Under the pieces are notes generated by a model. The model did no database searches, was not told the origin of the DNA, and saw only the letters and a program-made list of their open reading frames with translations. DNA of 64,000 nt, from the NCBI GenBank assembly GCA_038049695.1, contig CP142457.1, forward strand, positions 25,372,501 through 25,436,500, in the 5' to 3' direction. Source of the DNA: Cinnamomum chago (taxonomy: Eukaryota; Streptophyta; Magnoliopsida; Laurales; Lauraceae). The number at the start of each line of letters is the position of its first letter. The stretch's first letter is position 1. Made by a program: the position numbers and the translations under genes. Positions 1-12,300 of this stretch are shown piece after piece.

Positions 1-15
1 CAATCCCACCACAAG

Positions 16-400
16 TAGGGTTGTAAACAGGTCGGTTTCGGTCCGGGTCCATGGTGGACCCGGAGCCATAACCGTTAAAGAAAAGGTGGAACTCTATCCG
101 GACCTAGAACCATTTTGAAACCGGTTTCTTTGCTCCGAAACCTGAACCAAAACCATATATGGGACTGGTCTGGATCAGGGTCCGGGTCTAAGTAGATAAT
201 GATATTAAAAAATATAGTTTTTAGGATATATTTTTTTAAATTGAGGTAATATGTTGGGTCTCGGGTCTATGGGTCCGAACTAAGGTGGAACCGGACCCGA
301 ACCCATTTACTCATCGAGGCTTAAATAAGGATCCAGATCTGGTTTTTAACGGATCAGAACTTTCGAGTAATCGGAGAACAGAGACCCATTTACATCCCTA
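16..400. mobile_element. hAT-type MITE, copy 1
   Basis: A 385-bp non-autonomous element starts with TAGGGTTGTAAACAGG and ends with CCCATTTACATCCCTA, so its ends are imperfect inverted repeats. It is flanked by 8-bp direct repeats, ACCACAAG at 8-15 and CCCACAAG at 401-408 (one mismatch), which is the target-site size of hAT transposons. The interior is rich in degenerate GGTCCGGGTCC/GGACCCGAACC motifs and has no transposase. It sits inside a LINE RNase H remnant. A relative lies at 41074-41593. Confidence 0.8.
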
Positions 401-832
401 CCCACAAGCAAGTTGTTGGCATAGGAGGAATTATAAGAGACCATATAGGGCATATAATTGCAGCCTCTGTAGAAAGGACTTGGACTTTACAACCCTTCGG
501 AAACAAAACTTAAGCCCTATGAAGGGGTTGTGAATTATTTGTCTTCTTGACTTGAAAAGGATGGTGATAGAAGGTGATAAGTCTTATGCTCCAAGACTGG
601 ACTACCTCCACCACCACAAGGGCTCAGTGCCAAGGGGGTTACAGTGCACAAATGGAAGCGTTTGTGAAAGGACATGGAAGGTGAGATCTTGGAGGTCAAT
701 TTCAACTGGAGACAGGCCAATGGAGCTGCGGACAGTCTGGCAAAATTATAATCTCCATATCAATGGCAGACATGCTTTCAAAAAGATAAATATAATAAAG
801 GAAATCTCTAACATGCTAAGTACAAGGTGAGC
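401..832 (+). mobile_element. LINE remnant, RNase H domain (decayed)
   Basis: Three pieces of a plant LINE-type RNase H domain read in order but in three frames: VVGIGGIIRDHIGHIIAA from 412, LKRMVIEGDK from about 555, and VNFNWRQANGAADSLAKL from 695. GxGGxxRD and the closing (R)xANxxADxLA are hallmarks of the RNase H-like domain at the end of plant L1 ORF2. At least two frameshifts are needed, so it is dead. The hAT MITE at 16-400 interrupts it, and bases 1-15 are probably the upstream part. No poly(A) tail is seen. A free-standing RVT_3-type RNase H gene is a less likely reading. Confidence 0.6.
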
Positions 833-862
833 TTCGTTAAAAGGGCAGTTTGAACCCTGGAT

Positions 863-910
863 ATGCCACTTCTTTCCACATATACTATGCCACTTCTTTC
901 CACATATACT
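863..910. repeat. 24-bp tandem repeat, two perfect copies
   Basis: The unit ATGCCACTTCTTTCCACATA plus TACT occurs twice in a row (863-886 and 887-910) without a mismatch. It lies just downstream of the LINE remnant. Confidence 0.85.
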
Positions 911-1535
911 AGCTATCTTTCCATGTATGATCTCTCTTGCGTCCTAAGTCCTAACGCACTCTTCACCCTTCCCGGGCTGGGGTAAATAAAAAAATCATGT
1001 ACAATGAAATCTTTAACAGGCAAACTACCTTGCCGATCTACAAAATTTCGACAACTTTGTGGAAAATGAAAATCATTTTCTCAAGGATTTTATGGCCAAA
1101 CGTGAAGGAAATCTAGAACATGCATAGTCCAAGGAAATCTTTAACAAGCGAACTGCCTTAATAGGAGACTGTTAATAGGAAGCTAGAGATGTATAGGAAG
1201 CCAGGATGAAGAGAGGATGCAGTTTAATAGGAGACTGTTAGGTCTAGCGATATTTTTTTTTGTTTGTGTCTCACCTAATGGAACACTTCCTTGGTCCATC
1301 CTCAGTAATAATAATAATAATAAGGGACACTTCCTTGGCTTAATAAAATCTTTCTTTCTCCATAAGAGAAAAAAATATATCAAAGAACTGCTGAATTGTG
1401 TTCCACCATATCCACCATTCATGGTTCCCTATAAAAGTATACAGGAAGCTGAATTTAACGTGTAAGATTTGGCGAAGAGATCCAAACCATCTGTACGATG
1501 AAACAACACATCCCATGTCAAAACTATTCCTTATA

Positions 1536-1775
1536 AGTGTGTTTGTGCGATGAGAGTAATCCATACTAGAGAGAAGTGTTCTAATTTTCCATGCAGTCCC
1601 CTTTTTGGCTGTTTTGTGTGACACGTTTTTTTTTTTTTACCAGAGAAAATAAAATTGATTTTGCTGTACAATGAAGAATTCAACTTTCTACATGAAGGTA
1701 GGAGTTCAGGATTCCTCTTTTGTAGAAATGGAAATCCGCGGAGAGCAAAATCCTTTATTTGCACAAACGCACTCT
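1536..1775. mobile_element. Small MITE with GTGTGTTTGTGC-type ends
   Basis: The left end AGTGTGTTTGTGCGATGAGA is an imperfect inverted copy of the right end, whose reverse complement is AGAGTGCGTTTGTGCAAATA. Length is about 240 bp and there is no coding capacity. I could not fix a target-site duplication, so the superfamily is open. Confidence 0.5.
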
Positions 1776-1914
1776 AAATGGAAGGGAAATTGTGGAATGT
1801 GGAATGCTATCATGCAATTGTAGATTTAGCCCTCCTGTTTCTTTCATATTGACCATTCATTTCATTGATTTAGATTCCTATCGTGATCTTCTTGAAAGCT
1901 TTTACACGACTTTT

Positions 1915-2032
1915 GGGTTTGAACTTTGATCTCTACTTCTCACTTGGCCTTACAAGGAGAAGACTACCATACTCTCGGGGTTTAAACTCTGAACTCTACT
2001 TCTCACTTGCCCTTACAAGAAGACTAGCATGA
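1915..2032. repeat. Imperfect tandem duplication, about 63-bp period
   Basis: The text GGGTTTGAACTTTGATCTCT followed by ACTTCTCACTTGGCCTTACA recurs about 63 bp later as GGGTTTAAACTCTGAACTCT followed by ACTTCTCACTTGCCCTTACA. Non-coding. Confidence 0.7.
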
Positions 2033-3038
2033 GACCTACCCATCTACCATCACAGGTACAAAGGTGAGACACCTCTTTGCCATTGAATTCTAAGGCAGTT
2101 CTCGGCCCCTAGGGCTAGATGCAAAATGGCATTTATGATGCACAATCCTCAAATCCAACTTGCATATTGGCAGGCACTAGACACATGTGGACCTACCAAT
2201 CCACTTGCAGCCCAAGTGGTGAGACATCTCTCTCTCCACAGAAACAACTAGGAATTAATACTTAGGTCTGTTGGATAAGGACTTGGCCAGTGTTAGTGTG
2301 CGCTCGAGAATCTTATGAAACATAAAAATAGGACAAGATAGGGGATTTTAACTCTGTTTTCTATGTAATTAACTGCACGCCTGCATGGTTCAACAAACAA
2401 ATTGCATAATGTGGGGCACCTCTTTAATTACTTAGTCAAATAGATTCTCCTGTTTATGACTCAAAAATAAGGCTCTGCTCCTGTAAAATGGGAGCTTATA
2501 TTGGTGCAATGAGGTTTTCTCTGCTAAGTGATACCTCTTCGTGCAAATTTTGATCAAGAGCCATTGGACAACTGTATCAGATAATAGAATCAAAATATCA
2601 TTAGACCCAAACTGATAACTTCATTAATATAAATGGTGCAATGATCATTTAAAAATGAGGATCACCGGACAAGAATACAATGGGGCATGCAGTATGAGAG
2701 TGCTTGTATGTGGAAGGCAAAACGGTGGGCCCACATGCTCAATTTCTGTGTCAAACTAAAATGCCTTTCAATTTTATAAACCATGTATAATATAATGCCA
2801 CCAAACCTCTGATCATCAACACTTCCAAGTACCAACTCCGGACAATGCAGGATAGGTGATAGAACCACAAAAAACTCACCAGTGATTGTGAGAGAAAGGA
2901 ATCTCTAAGTAACCAAGTGAATGTATTAATCCGTGAAAAAGGGACCCTCATTAATCCATTCGTGCACGTGAATAATTAGATAAATCACTGGTAATGATCT
3001 CTAATCATGACTAACAAAAAATGAATCAATGAAAATAG
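2033..3038. other. 3' flank of the GABA transaminase gene, no gene seen
   Basis: AT-rich sequence with only short chance reading frames on both strands. I recognise no domain, tRNA or terminal repeat here. Confidence 0.5.
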
Positions 3039-3044
3039 TTTATT
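3039..3044 (-). terminator. Candidate poly(A) signal of the GABA transaminase gene
   Basis: AATAAA is present on the minus strand about 200 bases past the stop codon, a normal distance for a plant 3' UTR. The motif is common in AT-rich DNA, so this is only a candidate. Confidence 0.3.
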
Positions 3045-3246
3045 TGTTCTAAAGGGATAAATGAAGAAACTCATATGAGTCAAATAGCAGAATCTTGAAC
3101 TAGCACGCCATGGTCTTTACTTAAATTTAGTATTGAAACAGATAAGGCAACTCATTAGTATCTATTACAAGTTGATATTCACAAGGAGTTCTGAATTACA
3201 GGATGACGTTTTCGACATTATCAACAACTATCTGCAGTATTTACTA

Positions 3247-3321
3247 CTACTTTTGCTGAGACTTGAGTTTCTTCACCCTTTCCTCTGTAGCTTTTAGTGC
3301 CTCTCCATAGATGCTTATTAA
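3247..3321 (-). CDS. POP2: GABA transaminase exon 19 (C-terminus and stop)
   Basis: Encodes [20 protein letters not shown] then SQQK and a TAG stop. Acceptor CTCCAG|TTA. The Lys-rich tail matches plant homologues in length and character. Confidence 0.95.
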   Translation of the reverse strand, partial: LISIYGEALKATEERVKKLKSQQK

Positions 3322-6300
3322 CTGGAGTGAAACAAAAAGAAAAAAAAATTAAAAAAAAAAACCCTCTCCAGCAGAAGTCCAATTCCCATTCATCCACCCA
3401 TCAATCTACGCAACTTAAATAGGGCATGAGATGCCAAATGGAATGTTGGGAAACCTATTACCACATAGTACAGTTGAATATTAGTAATGAAATTATAGTA
3501 CTTTATTTTTAATTTTTTCCCATTTTTCAAATGGTAACATGACTCGAATCTGCAACACTACTATATTATGAGTATGAGATGCAGTGAAAAATGAAAATGA
3601 TGAAATGCACCTAAAGAGGGAAAGTATGAAGTGCTATGCAATTGTACATAGGATAACTATGAAGCACTATTTTATAACCTGAAATTAAAAGATCTGGATC
3701 ATTTATCTCCTGCTTAACTGTGGAAGGAATGCCCAATATACATAAGATGAACTTCACCACCACTCATTTATCTCTCCTTTCTCTTAACCATCAACTTTGT
3801 AAATATAGTAAGTCCTTGAGTAAACTGATACTGCTGTAAGTGCAACCATATGTTACAGCCCAGAGAATGGACCACATCTGCGACAAGTTTGCCGGACATA
3901 CTGTACCCAATGAACTGTAACACAATTCTTGTGATTTCTATTCATACACAACTTTTTGGCACCGTTCAGATACAGACAGACTAAAGTTTTGCTCAAAAAC
4001 TGATTCTTAATTGGCAATATCTTCTAACCTTCCCTCTCAGTATCTTATCCTATTATAAATTCCCATTTAGATAATTATATATTGGAAAACTAATCTAAGA
4101 ACAGTTCACGGAAATGAAACTTGTAACTTTTCTGGGATGCACACCTTCAAGCATGCCAATCAAAGGGTTAGGGTGGGACTGGAAGCTCTTAATAAGGATG
4201 AGGTGTATGTTGAAAATCAGCACAATCTGATTGTAGTGGATGGCCACACTGAGACACTCCACTTCTACCCTAAAATTTTAATTGGCATGCACTAAAGTTG
4301 GGCCCCACAGCAAGGTTCACACACTTGCTTTTTGCAGAGGTTCGTAGCAGAAATTCCCTCAGTTATATCTGGTTGTGTGTGCATATCATGTCTGGATGTG
4401 TTATCTTCAAGGTTCAGCACGTTTGACAGGTTGTGTCTGTAATATTGACAAATGCATCTTTTAAGTCGCACAAATTCTTATGTGAAATAATCATAAGCAA
4501 GAAAAAAAAGGACTTCTAGACACACACATACAACACTTCAACAGAAAGTAAAACTAGAATCTTCTAAAAACAAGTGTCACCTTGAAAGGATAGAATACAA
4601 TTATTTTACCTCATCAACTTCTTCAGGGCTAATTATAAAAGGGGGTGACATCATTATATTATCACCAGCAACTCGAACTAACATCCCACGTTTCTCACAT
4701 TCTGATCCAAAAATTGCTCCTACTCCTGTCATCAGCATATGAAAAATCTTCAGTCACCATTTTACCAGTACTAAATGGTCTAGCCCATCGAAAAAAAAAT
4801 AAAATTAAAATTAGTAGACTAGGCATAAAGTGTATATGAGATGATGAAGCCTATCATAAATCAAGGCTAGCAAGATGTGCCTAAATGGCACCGAACCAAA
4901 AAATTATTGCGTTCCATTGTAGTTGCCCAAATCCTTGGGGATATGACCTTTTTAGTTTCCAGTAACAAATGGTCTGACCCATCTAAAAAAACTAAAATGA
5001 GTAGACTAGGCATAAAGTGTATGAGATGATGAAGTCCATCATAAACCAAGGCTAGCAAAATGTGCCTAAATGGCACTGAACCAAGAAAGTATTTTGTTCC
5101 ACATAGCAGTTGCACAAATCTTTGGGGATATGACCTTTTTAGTTTTCCAGTTCACAAATGATTCTGCTCAAACAATAGATTAAGAACTCTGTGAAGGATA
5201 TTCACGAGAAGAAAATTAAGATTCACATTCCTTCCACAAGCAAGCATTGAATGTGCACCAGGTCTGAACACTCATCATGTGGAAATGCAGTTAACATTGT
5301 GTAAGCCAAAATTCAGTTCAAAATGCACAAGTGGGCCACAAATGTGTGATAAAAATGGAGAATGACGGAAGCTTTTAAAAAAAAAAAAAAAAATGCCCCA
5401 CCTCAATTGATACATGTCACCACCTGATTTCAATCTGAGAATGTTCACAGTGGGACTCACCTAAGAAACACCATAGCCCGGGCTACATAGAGTTGCACCC
5501 TGGATTGCTTTAATAGCAACAAACAGTCCAAGTTGCAATCAATTCAGATTGGAAAGCCCTAATACATTTGATACAATCTAGACAACAGATTGCAATGTGA
5601 AAGGACTTCAAATAATTGATAAATCCAGACGAGACTCGGAAACTATTAATTAGCCAGCTTATGTAAAGCCTCCAATGTGCAGAATTTGAAAAACAAACAG
5701 CATGTTCTAAGGTTCAATTAGGATCCTGAATTGACAACAGTCTTCACTTCTCAGGGGTTGTTTCTTTGGACTCATTTATATATGTAAAGGATTCACATGC
5801 GTAATGGTCACTTATCATTAAGTTTATTTGCACGTACCAATGCATGTGATGCAAAAAAGAGGTGTGAAAATGGTGCACAAATAAGGTCATTTCCACGCCC
5901 AAATAGGTGTGAAACACTCACATCTCCCACTTGCAAAAGGCGCTTATACATCTCCCACTTGCAAAAAGGTGCCAGCATAAGCTTCACACAGTGATTGCAT
6001 CTGGTTATGCAAATGGTCACATGATCAAATCCCACCAACCACTTTTCTTTATTTATTTATTTATTTATTTTCATCCCCATGGATCTCATATTTGTTTATT
6101 TAACTAATAAAACTTTAAGAATTTAAATTGATTATCTTAAATCCTCATAGATTTTGACTAATTTGTGAAAAAAAAACGTACAAAAAACACCCCACCTATA
6201 GATCAAGTTTCTACACGTCTGTGGGTCCCTAATTCATGATCTGAATTGTCAAATATTCTCATATTGATGATAAGCATCAAGACAATTAGTTTCATATTTT

Positions 6301-9300
6301 AAACCTTTATGGATTTTGAGATATTTGTTACAAATGTCCAAAAAATCTGATCACATTCAAAACTGTCAGATGTACACATTTAATCTTTTTTTTTTTTTTT
6401 TTTGAAAGGTAACAGAAAGACTCATTTACTCATGTGAAAATGGTGATTTTGAAAAATATGGTATTGTGTTTCACATGGTGACATTTGCATATGTAAAACC
6501 CATTTTCTGATCCCATACATAAAAGGCAAACGACCCCTTAAAGGGAAAAACAAGTTACTACTCCGTCAAGCAAACAACCAAGCTAGCACTGTAGCTTTGA
6601 TACCATGAAAAAAGAGTTATCATCCTCTTCAGCTATATCAAGACACCATACACTACATGTCCCACACAGTAGAAAAACAATGAAGGCCCAGATCCAAAAA
6701 CAGGAGAAACACAAAAGAGAGCTGAAAAACTTCAACTAAACAACAGTGGAGAATATTTCAATTTTTCAAATGTACAATGAACTAACAACTAAAAACGACC
6801 TACAAGTTTACAAACTTCTACACGTTCCACTTCAAAGTTAACTAGTTAAGAAAATTTTACCCTTCTGTAAGACCTACCAAATTAAAAAAATGCCCTCATT
6901 GCAAAAGTTTAAAATACTCGTAAGAGAAAATTAAAAGGAAAAGTTAGCACCACAGTTGCAATACTTGCATCACTGCCCATAGATACTTAGATGTCATTGC
7001 AAACAAGAATGTGTGCTATATAAGTGGCATGGTTCAAAATAGCGGCCGACACCCGTAGCGGTTGAGGCCGCTATGCTATTTTGAAAATAGTGGCACTACA
7101 GTTTAAAAACTAGTAGAGCCAAGCAGTTTTAATTTAAAATATTGGTTTTCCTATTTCTTCTCCTCAATAGCCTTTCCTAAAGTTTTCTCCACCATATATG
7201 GTTCCAAATCACTAAAAAAACACAAGATTGCCTTCCACACAAGATTAAAAAAAAAAAAAAATTGACCACATAAAAAATGTAGACCTCTACACTGCTACAT
7301 ATTCCCACAACCACTACGTATCGCTCGCTATGTAGCGCTTTGGCCTCTGGCCGCTATGCCCCCTGCAACCGCTATTTTGATCCTTGATAGTGGCTCCATG
7401 GATAAAAGTAATGCAGTCTCAATGACTCAAGATCCCATTGCTGTCCCCACATTTTCAATGGAATTAGAGAAAATAAAACTGAAAAACTTCTATTGCAATG
7501 ATGACAAAATAACCAGCTACCTATTTAACACAGGAAAGGCCCTTTAATAGAAGAAAGACCCCAACATATCACCCCCATTTCCCTCTTAATTAATCCTTAT
7601 TTGAATTCAAATATTAAAGAAAAATCCTCCTTATTTCTGTCTTAACTAATCCTTATTTGAATTTGAATTTAAAAGAAAATTCAAATGATTTGTTTCATCC
7701 ACATCATCCTCCCCTAGTTGGGAAGTAACGTGTCCACGAGTGAAGACTCAAGTGTTCAACTTCTTGCTGAATGAATTTTCATAATATTGTGAAATGTCAC
7801 CTACATTGAAGACGTTGGAGATGTTCAAGTCTATTGGATGTGTGCCTTTTCTTTTCTTTTCTCTCCTTTTTTTTTTTTTATTTCTTTAGCGGTAGCAAAG
7901 TTTCACTTTATATTAAAGAAGATAACTAAAAAAGGACACAGAAACACAAGAAAAACAGAAAAGGGTATAAAAGCCTCATATCTGACCAGATAAAAAAAAA
8001 AAAAAAAAAAAACATTACAAAGTATGGCCAATGAAAGGAGACATCCTATCCACCCCTTGCTTAGCTTTAAGTAAGCCAATGTGACCTGGTTAGAGTGACT
8101 TTGTTCCTAAAATAAATATCATGGTTCATTAAATCAGATACAAATTACAAAGCATCATAAATTTGGAAGCTTACCCCACTCGGGAGGAAACAAATCATTA
8201 GGTGACTTGTTGTCAGTGAACTCTGTCCCAAGAATCAACCCAGTTCCCCTTATCTGCACATAAATGTTTAATTTTAAGCACAGATGGTATGAATAATTGA
8301 TGCATGATCACCACGAGAATCAATGACTTTGTACTAGTAGACCACTTCAGAAGTCCCCAGGACCATAGTTATATTTAAGTCTATGGGTTGGGCCCTATAA
8401 TTTTAGAACCATTCACGAAGCAATCCGACCACGTAAAAGCAACAATCATCATCTCCATAAAAATGATCCTAACTTATAATCTATGATGCACGGATACTTC
8501 AAAATGGGCAACGTATCGTGTCATATCGTATCCAATGCTTCACTTTTTATGTGTAAAATACATGTCCTGCCGTGTCTATGGTGTGTCCTTGCCGTATCCA
8601 TGCCGTATTTGTGCATCGTAGCTTATAATGCCAGAGTCTTAATGCGGATTGGCATAAAAGATGATCTTCTCACAGAAGCAATGGCCCACTCAAAAGAGTG
8701 CCATTGCAATTGCGGTGTGGATAAGGTGAAAAGGGCATGCTCAACATGGTATCCACGATTTCCATTGGCAGATTCTACACACAAAAATGAAGGAGATAAA
8801 ATGCACTGCAGATATTTCTCTTTCGAAGTATTTAGGTATTATAGATCCTGAAAATTAAAGAAACAGTTAAACATCAACTGTTGGAAAAAATTGCCTTTAA
8901 CATTTGCAATTGAATGATATGATTATAATAGCATGGAAGAAATGGTTATACATAGAAGGTCCATTCTAAATATTGATAAAGATTGTTCTGCAGCTTTTGG
9001 TCAAAGAGAGATACCTCCCCAATAATGGGACTGTCAGAAAAGGTTCTGATGCCATTTTGGAACCTTGGACTTATCCTCACAACTTGTTCAGGGATATTAC
9101 GTTCTCTGAAAATAGTGGAAATAGAAACACTTAGAATAAAAATACGAACCATCATGGAAGCTTCAGATGACTAACAAATTTTGAGTTGTTTGTGAGATCC
9201 AACACATCGATCAAGTGACTCGACACATCACACAAGTTCTGGCCCAAGAATTATCATCGTCCACTCATTAGGTAGGCTATACAGCACATAAAGACAGATT

Positions 9301-12300
9301 ACTAGAAAATATTTTCGACGGATCATCATGAAAAGTATATATAAGGCTATACTCACACCTAATGAATGAACCCACCAGATCTCAGAACAGACCATATACA
9401 TGGTGGGTCCACCTATTGCTCAACTTGGTTGTGGCCTGTGGGATACCCGAATGCATGTAAATTCACTCAGAAACCTCAAGTTATTAATGGGAATGACTAG
9501 GCAGCTCCTAAGCTTGTAACCCCCCAGCCTGTAGGGACCATCTGTCATTGGGGCCTGAGGGGTTTACATGGTCTCCCTATGACCTAACCATGTGCAAAAA
9601 ATGGGATGAGGTAATGTTTTGAGGGCCTCAAAATTGACAAATTTCTAGCCTAAAGTTGGATGAGTTCCCAATTTTGCATGATTAATATGAGGGCACAGAA
9701 AATCCAGATGAGTTTCAATTTTGAGCTGGTAGTGGTGGCAATTCCATTAAGGGAGCTTGGGTTTCCTTGCTAGGAATGGCCTGGCTGTCCTTTAAAATTT
9801 CTCAAAAAATCTCAGATACAAAATATAAGTAGAAAAAAGATACTTATAGATCTTGAGCGCTTCCAAAGCAACAGCACACGCTACTGGATGTCCAGAATAT
9901 GTAAATCCATGAGAAAATGATCCTGAGAATCACAAGATTAGGAAGAATATGAAAATAAAAAATAATTTACCTTTCATGGATGATTCAAAGTATATCTGAT
10001 GATAAAGGATCATTTACCAAGTTTATCGCTTTGAGAATATATGACATCTGAAATTTTCGGGCTGACAAGGACTGCTCCTATAGGCATATAAGCGGATGAA
10101 AGAGCCTGGAAAACCAGTTAACAATTAATTTCTATATATTTTTTTACAAAATTAACGATTAATTTCTTTTCTGAAAGGTTTTTTGAGAACTCTAATCAAA
10201 ATCCTGTCTGAGCTCACTTTTGCTACTGAGACAAGGTCAGGCTGAATGTTGTATTTGTCACATCCAAACATTGTTCCTAGCCTTCCAAATGCACATATGA
10301 CCTGAAAAAGAAGGGGGACCACGTAAGTATTTATAATGGAACCCAAGTATCTATCATAAACCATCAGAATCTACATGTGTGAATATAATTAACTGAATAG
10401 CATATATAGAAGGAAGAAATAATACAACCTCATCTGCAATGAAAAGAATATCATATTTTTTTACGACAGCTTGAATCTGCAGAGTGAACCAAAGAAGCAA
10501 AGTTATTAGAACACTGACGCACTGTAGTATGATTGAAAAATCAATGTCGAGTCAAAAGAAGAAAACTAAAAACTTTCAAAAGCATGCCATGAAAGAGGCT
10601 GAAAAGTATTTGCTCATTAAAGTAGTTAAATTCTTTGTTACATTGTCAATACAATGAAATTAACAGCATGGTCCCGTAACAAGGATGGACAAGCAAATGA
10701 TAAATACACAATTCATGGTCAGTATTGAGTAGTTGTGCCAATGACTAAACAACATACTGACATCATTATCCATTTATTTCACATTAAATTTCAACAGATA
10801 AAATACTTGAGAGATTGCAAGTCCCATAGTGTAGCTAATATAAAGCACAATATGCTTTCCATTCTAGCACATGAAACCATCAATACAATCCAGATCATTC
10901 TGATGGCCCCCACCTGGATGAAGGATTCCCAAAGTCACCCATTAAAAGATATGTATCCCTAAATCCTCAGCTCTCTTCATGATTCATGACAACTGTTCAA
11001 TCTCCTTTTTATCAATCTATTTGTAGGCCACTTATTAAGGTGTTATAGGATGTCCCAATCTGAGAAATATTTGGAACATGCCCAAATCCACATCACTTAA
11101 CAGAGTTAACATGCATCAATTTTTGGAGACATAATAAATGTTTTTCGCAACATAAGACCATCATGGAGGAATGACCTAGTGCAAATGCCATTAAGTTGAA
11201 CAGTTAGACCCACCATTTATTTGATGATCCTAACCATCTACCAAGACAACCTGCAAACAGACGATGAAGAAAGTATGGTCGAACTCCAATTCTTAGGATT
11301 GCAATGCAAGCCTTGGATCAATCAATCAAGCTGATAAAGTGGAGCCACTGCATCCATGGTGGCCCCTCCCATCCAACAGTCCCACAGGTGGGAGATACTG
11401 TTCAGTATTGTAACAAAGTACAAAAGGTCTTTAGAGCTCTTTCAAACTCTTCTGTTATAAGCAAGGATATAATTTGAAATTTTGATTATATGGGGTAGGA
11501 GATTTGATTTTGCAATTGGATGCAATCTACCAAAGTTCAGTATCAATGCTAGCCACAGTGGCTAGTCATCTCACCTTAAAGCCAGATACAACATGTGCTG
11601 AACATAAATATTGAAGCTTACTTAGCTGTCTTTTTTTTTTCTTTTTTTTAAGGGGACAAGGAAGAGAGGAAAGAAATCCTTCAAACCAACAATTTCTGAA
11701 AAAAAAATCATTAATTTTTTTTTTTTTGAAATGGTAACTTGTATTGATAGAAAAAGGAAATTACAAAAGAGCTTTACAGTATAAAAGAATTATACTGAGA
11801 AGCGGCTGGGTAAAACCCCAAAAAACAGCCACCTCCCAAAAGGAGGGAAAACAGAAACAAGGAGAGGGAGAGAGAATCAAGTCAAGATGAGATGATTCCC
11901 TCCAATTGAACACGATTGCATTAGAAGAAAAGCCCCAAAAATCTGGAAGGTAAGAGACCCACAAGGCAACGCAGAGTTTCAATCTAAGGATTAAGTCTTC
12001 TTTTGAGGAAGTAATCCCTTCGAAACATCTTCTTTTCTCTCTTTCCAAATCGAAACATTAATTTTTGGACCATGTTTGAAGCTCAAGAGTGTAAAGAAGC
12101 AAAATCTCTATGAATATTTAGACATTAACATTCTACATCTCACCCAAAAAAAAAAAAAATTCAAAATAAGCAAAAAATAAAAAAATCTGAACACATCTAA
12201 AGCACAGGTTACGCCTTGGAACATATCCTTGGATCCAGATGAGATTTCAAATTTACCACACGTTTATTCCCATCATCCATGTGTTGCTTTGATTGGTTAT

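Noticed and set aside
285-533. An 82-codon frame at the window start
   Set aside because: It runs from the hAT MITE across its end into the LINE remnant, so it is a chance fusion.
8483-8851. A 122-codon plus-strand frame in intron 16
   Set aside because: No domain, composition like translated repeat (GTATCG motifs), and it lies in an intron of the opposite-strand gene.
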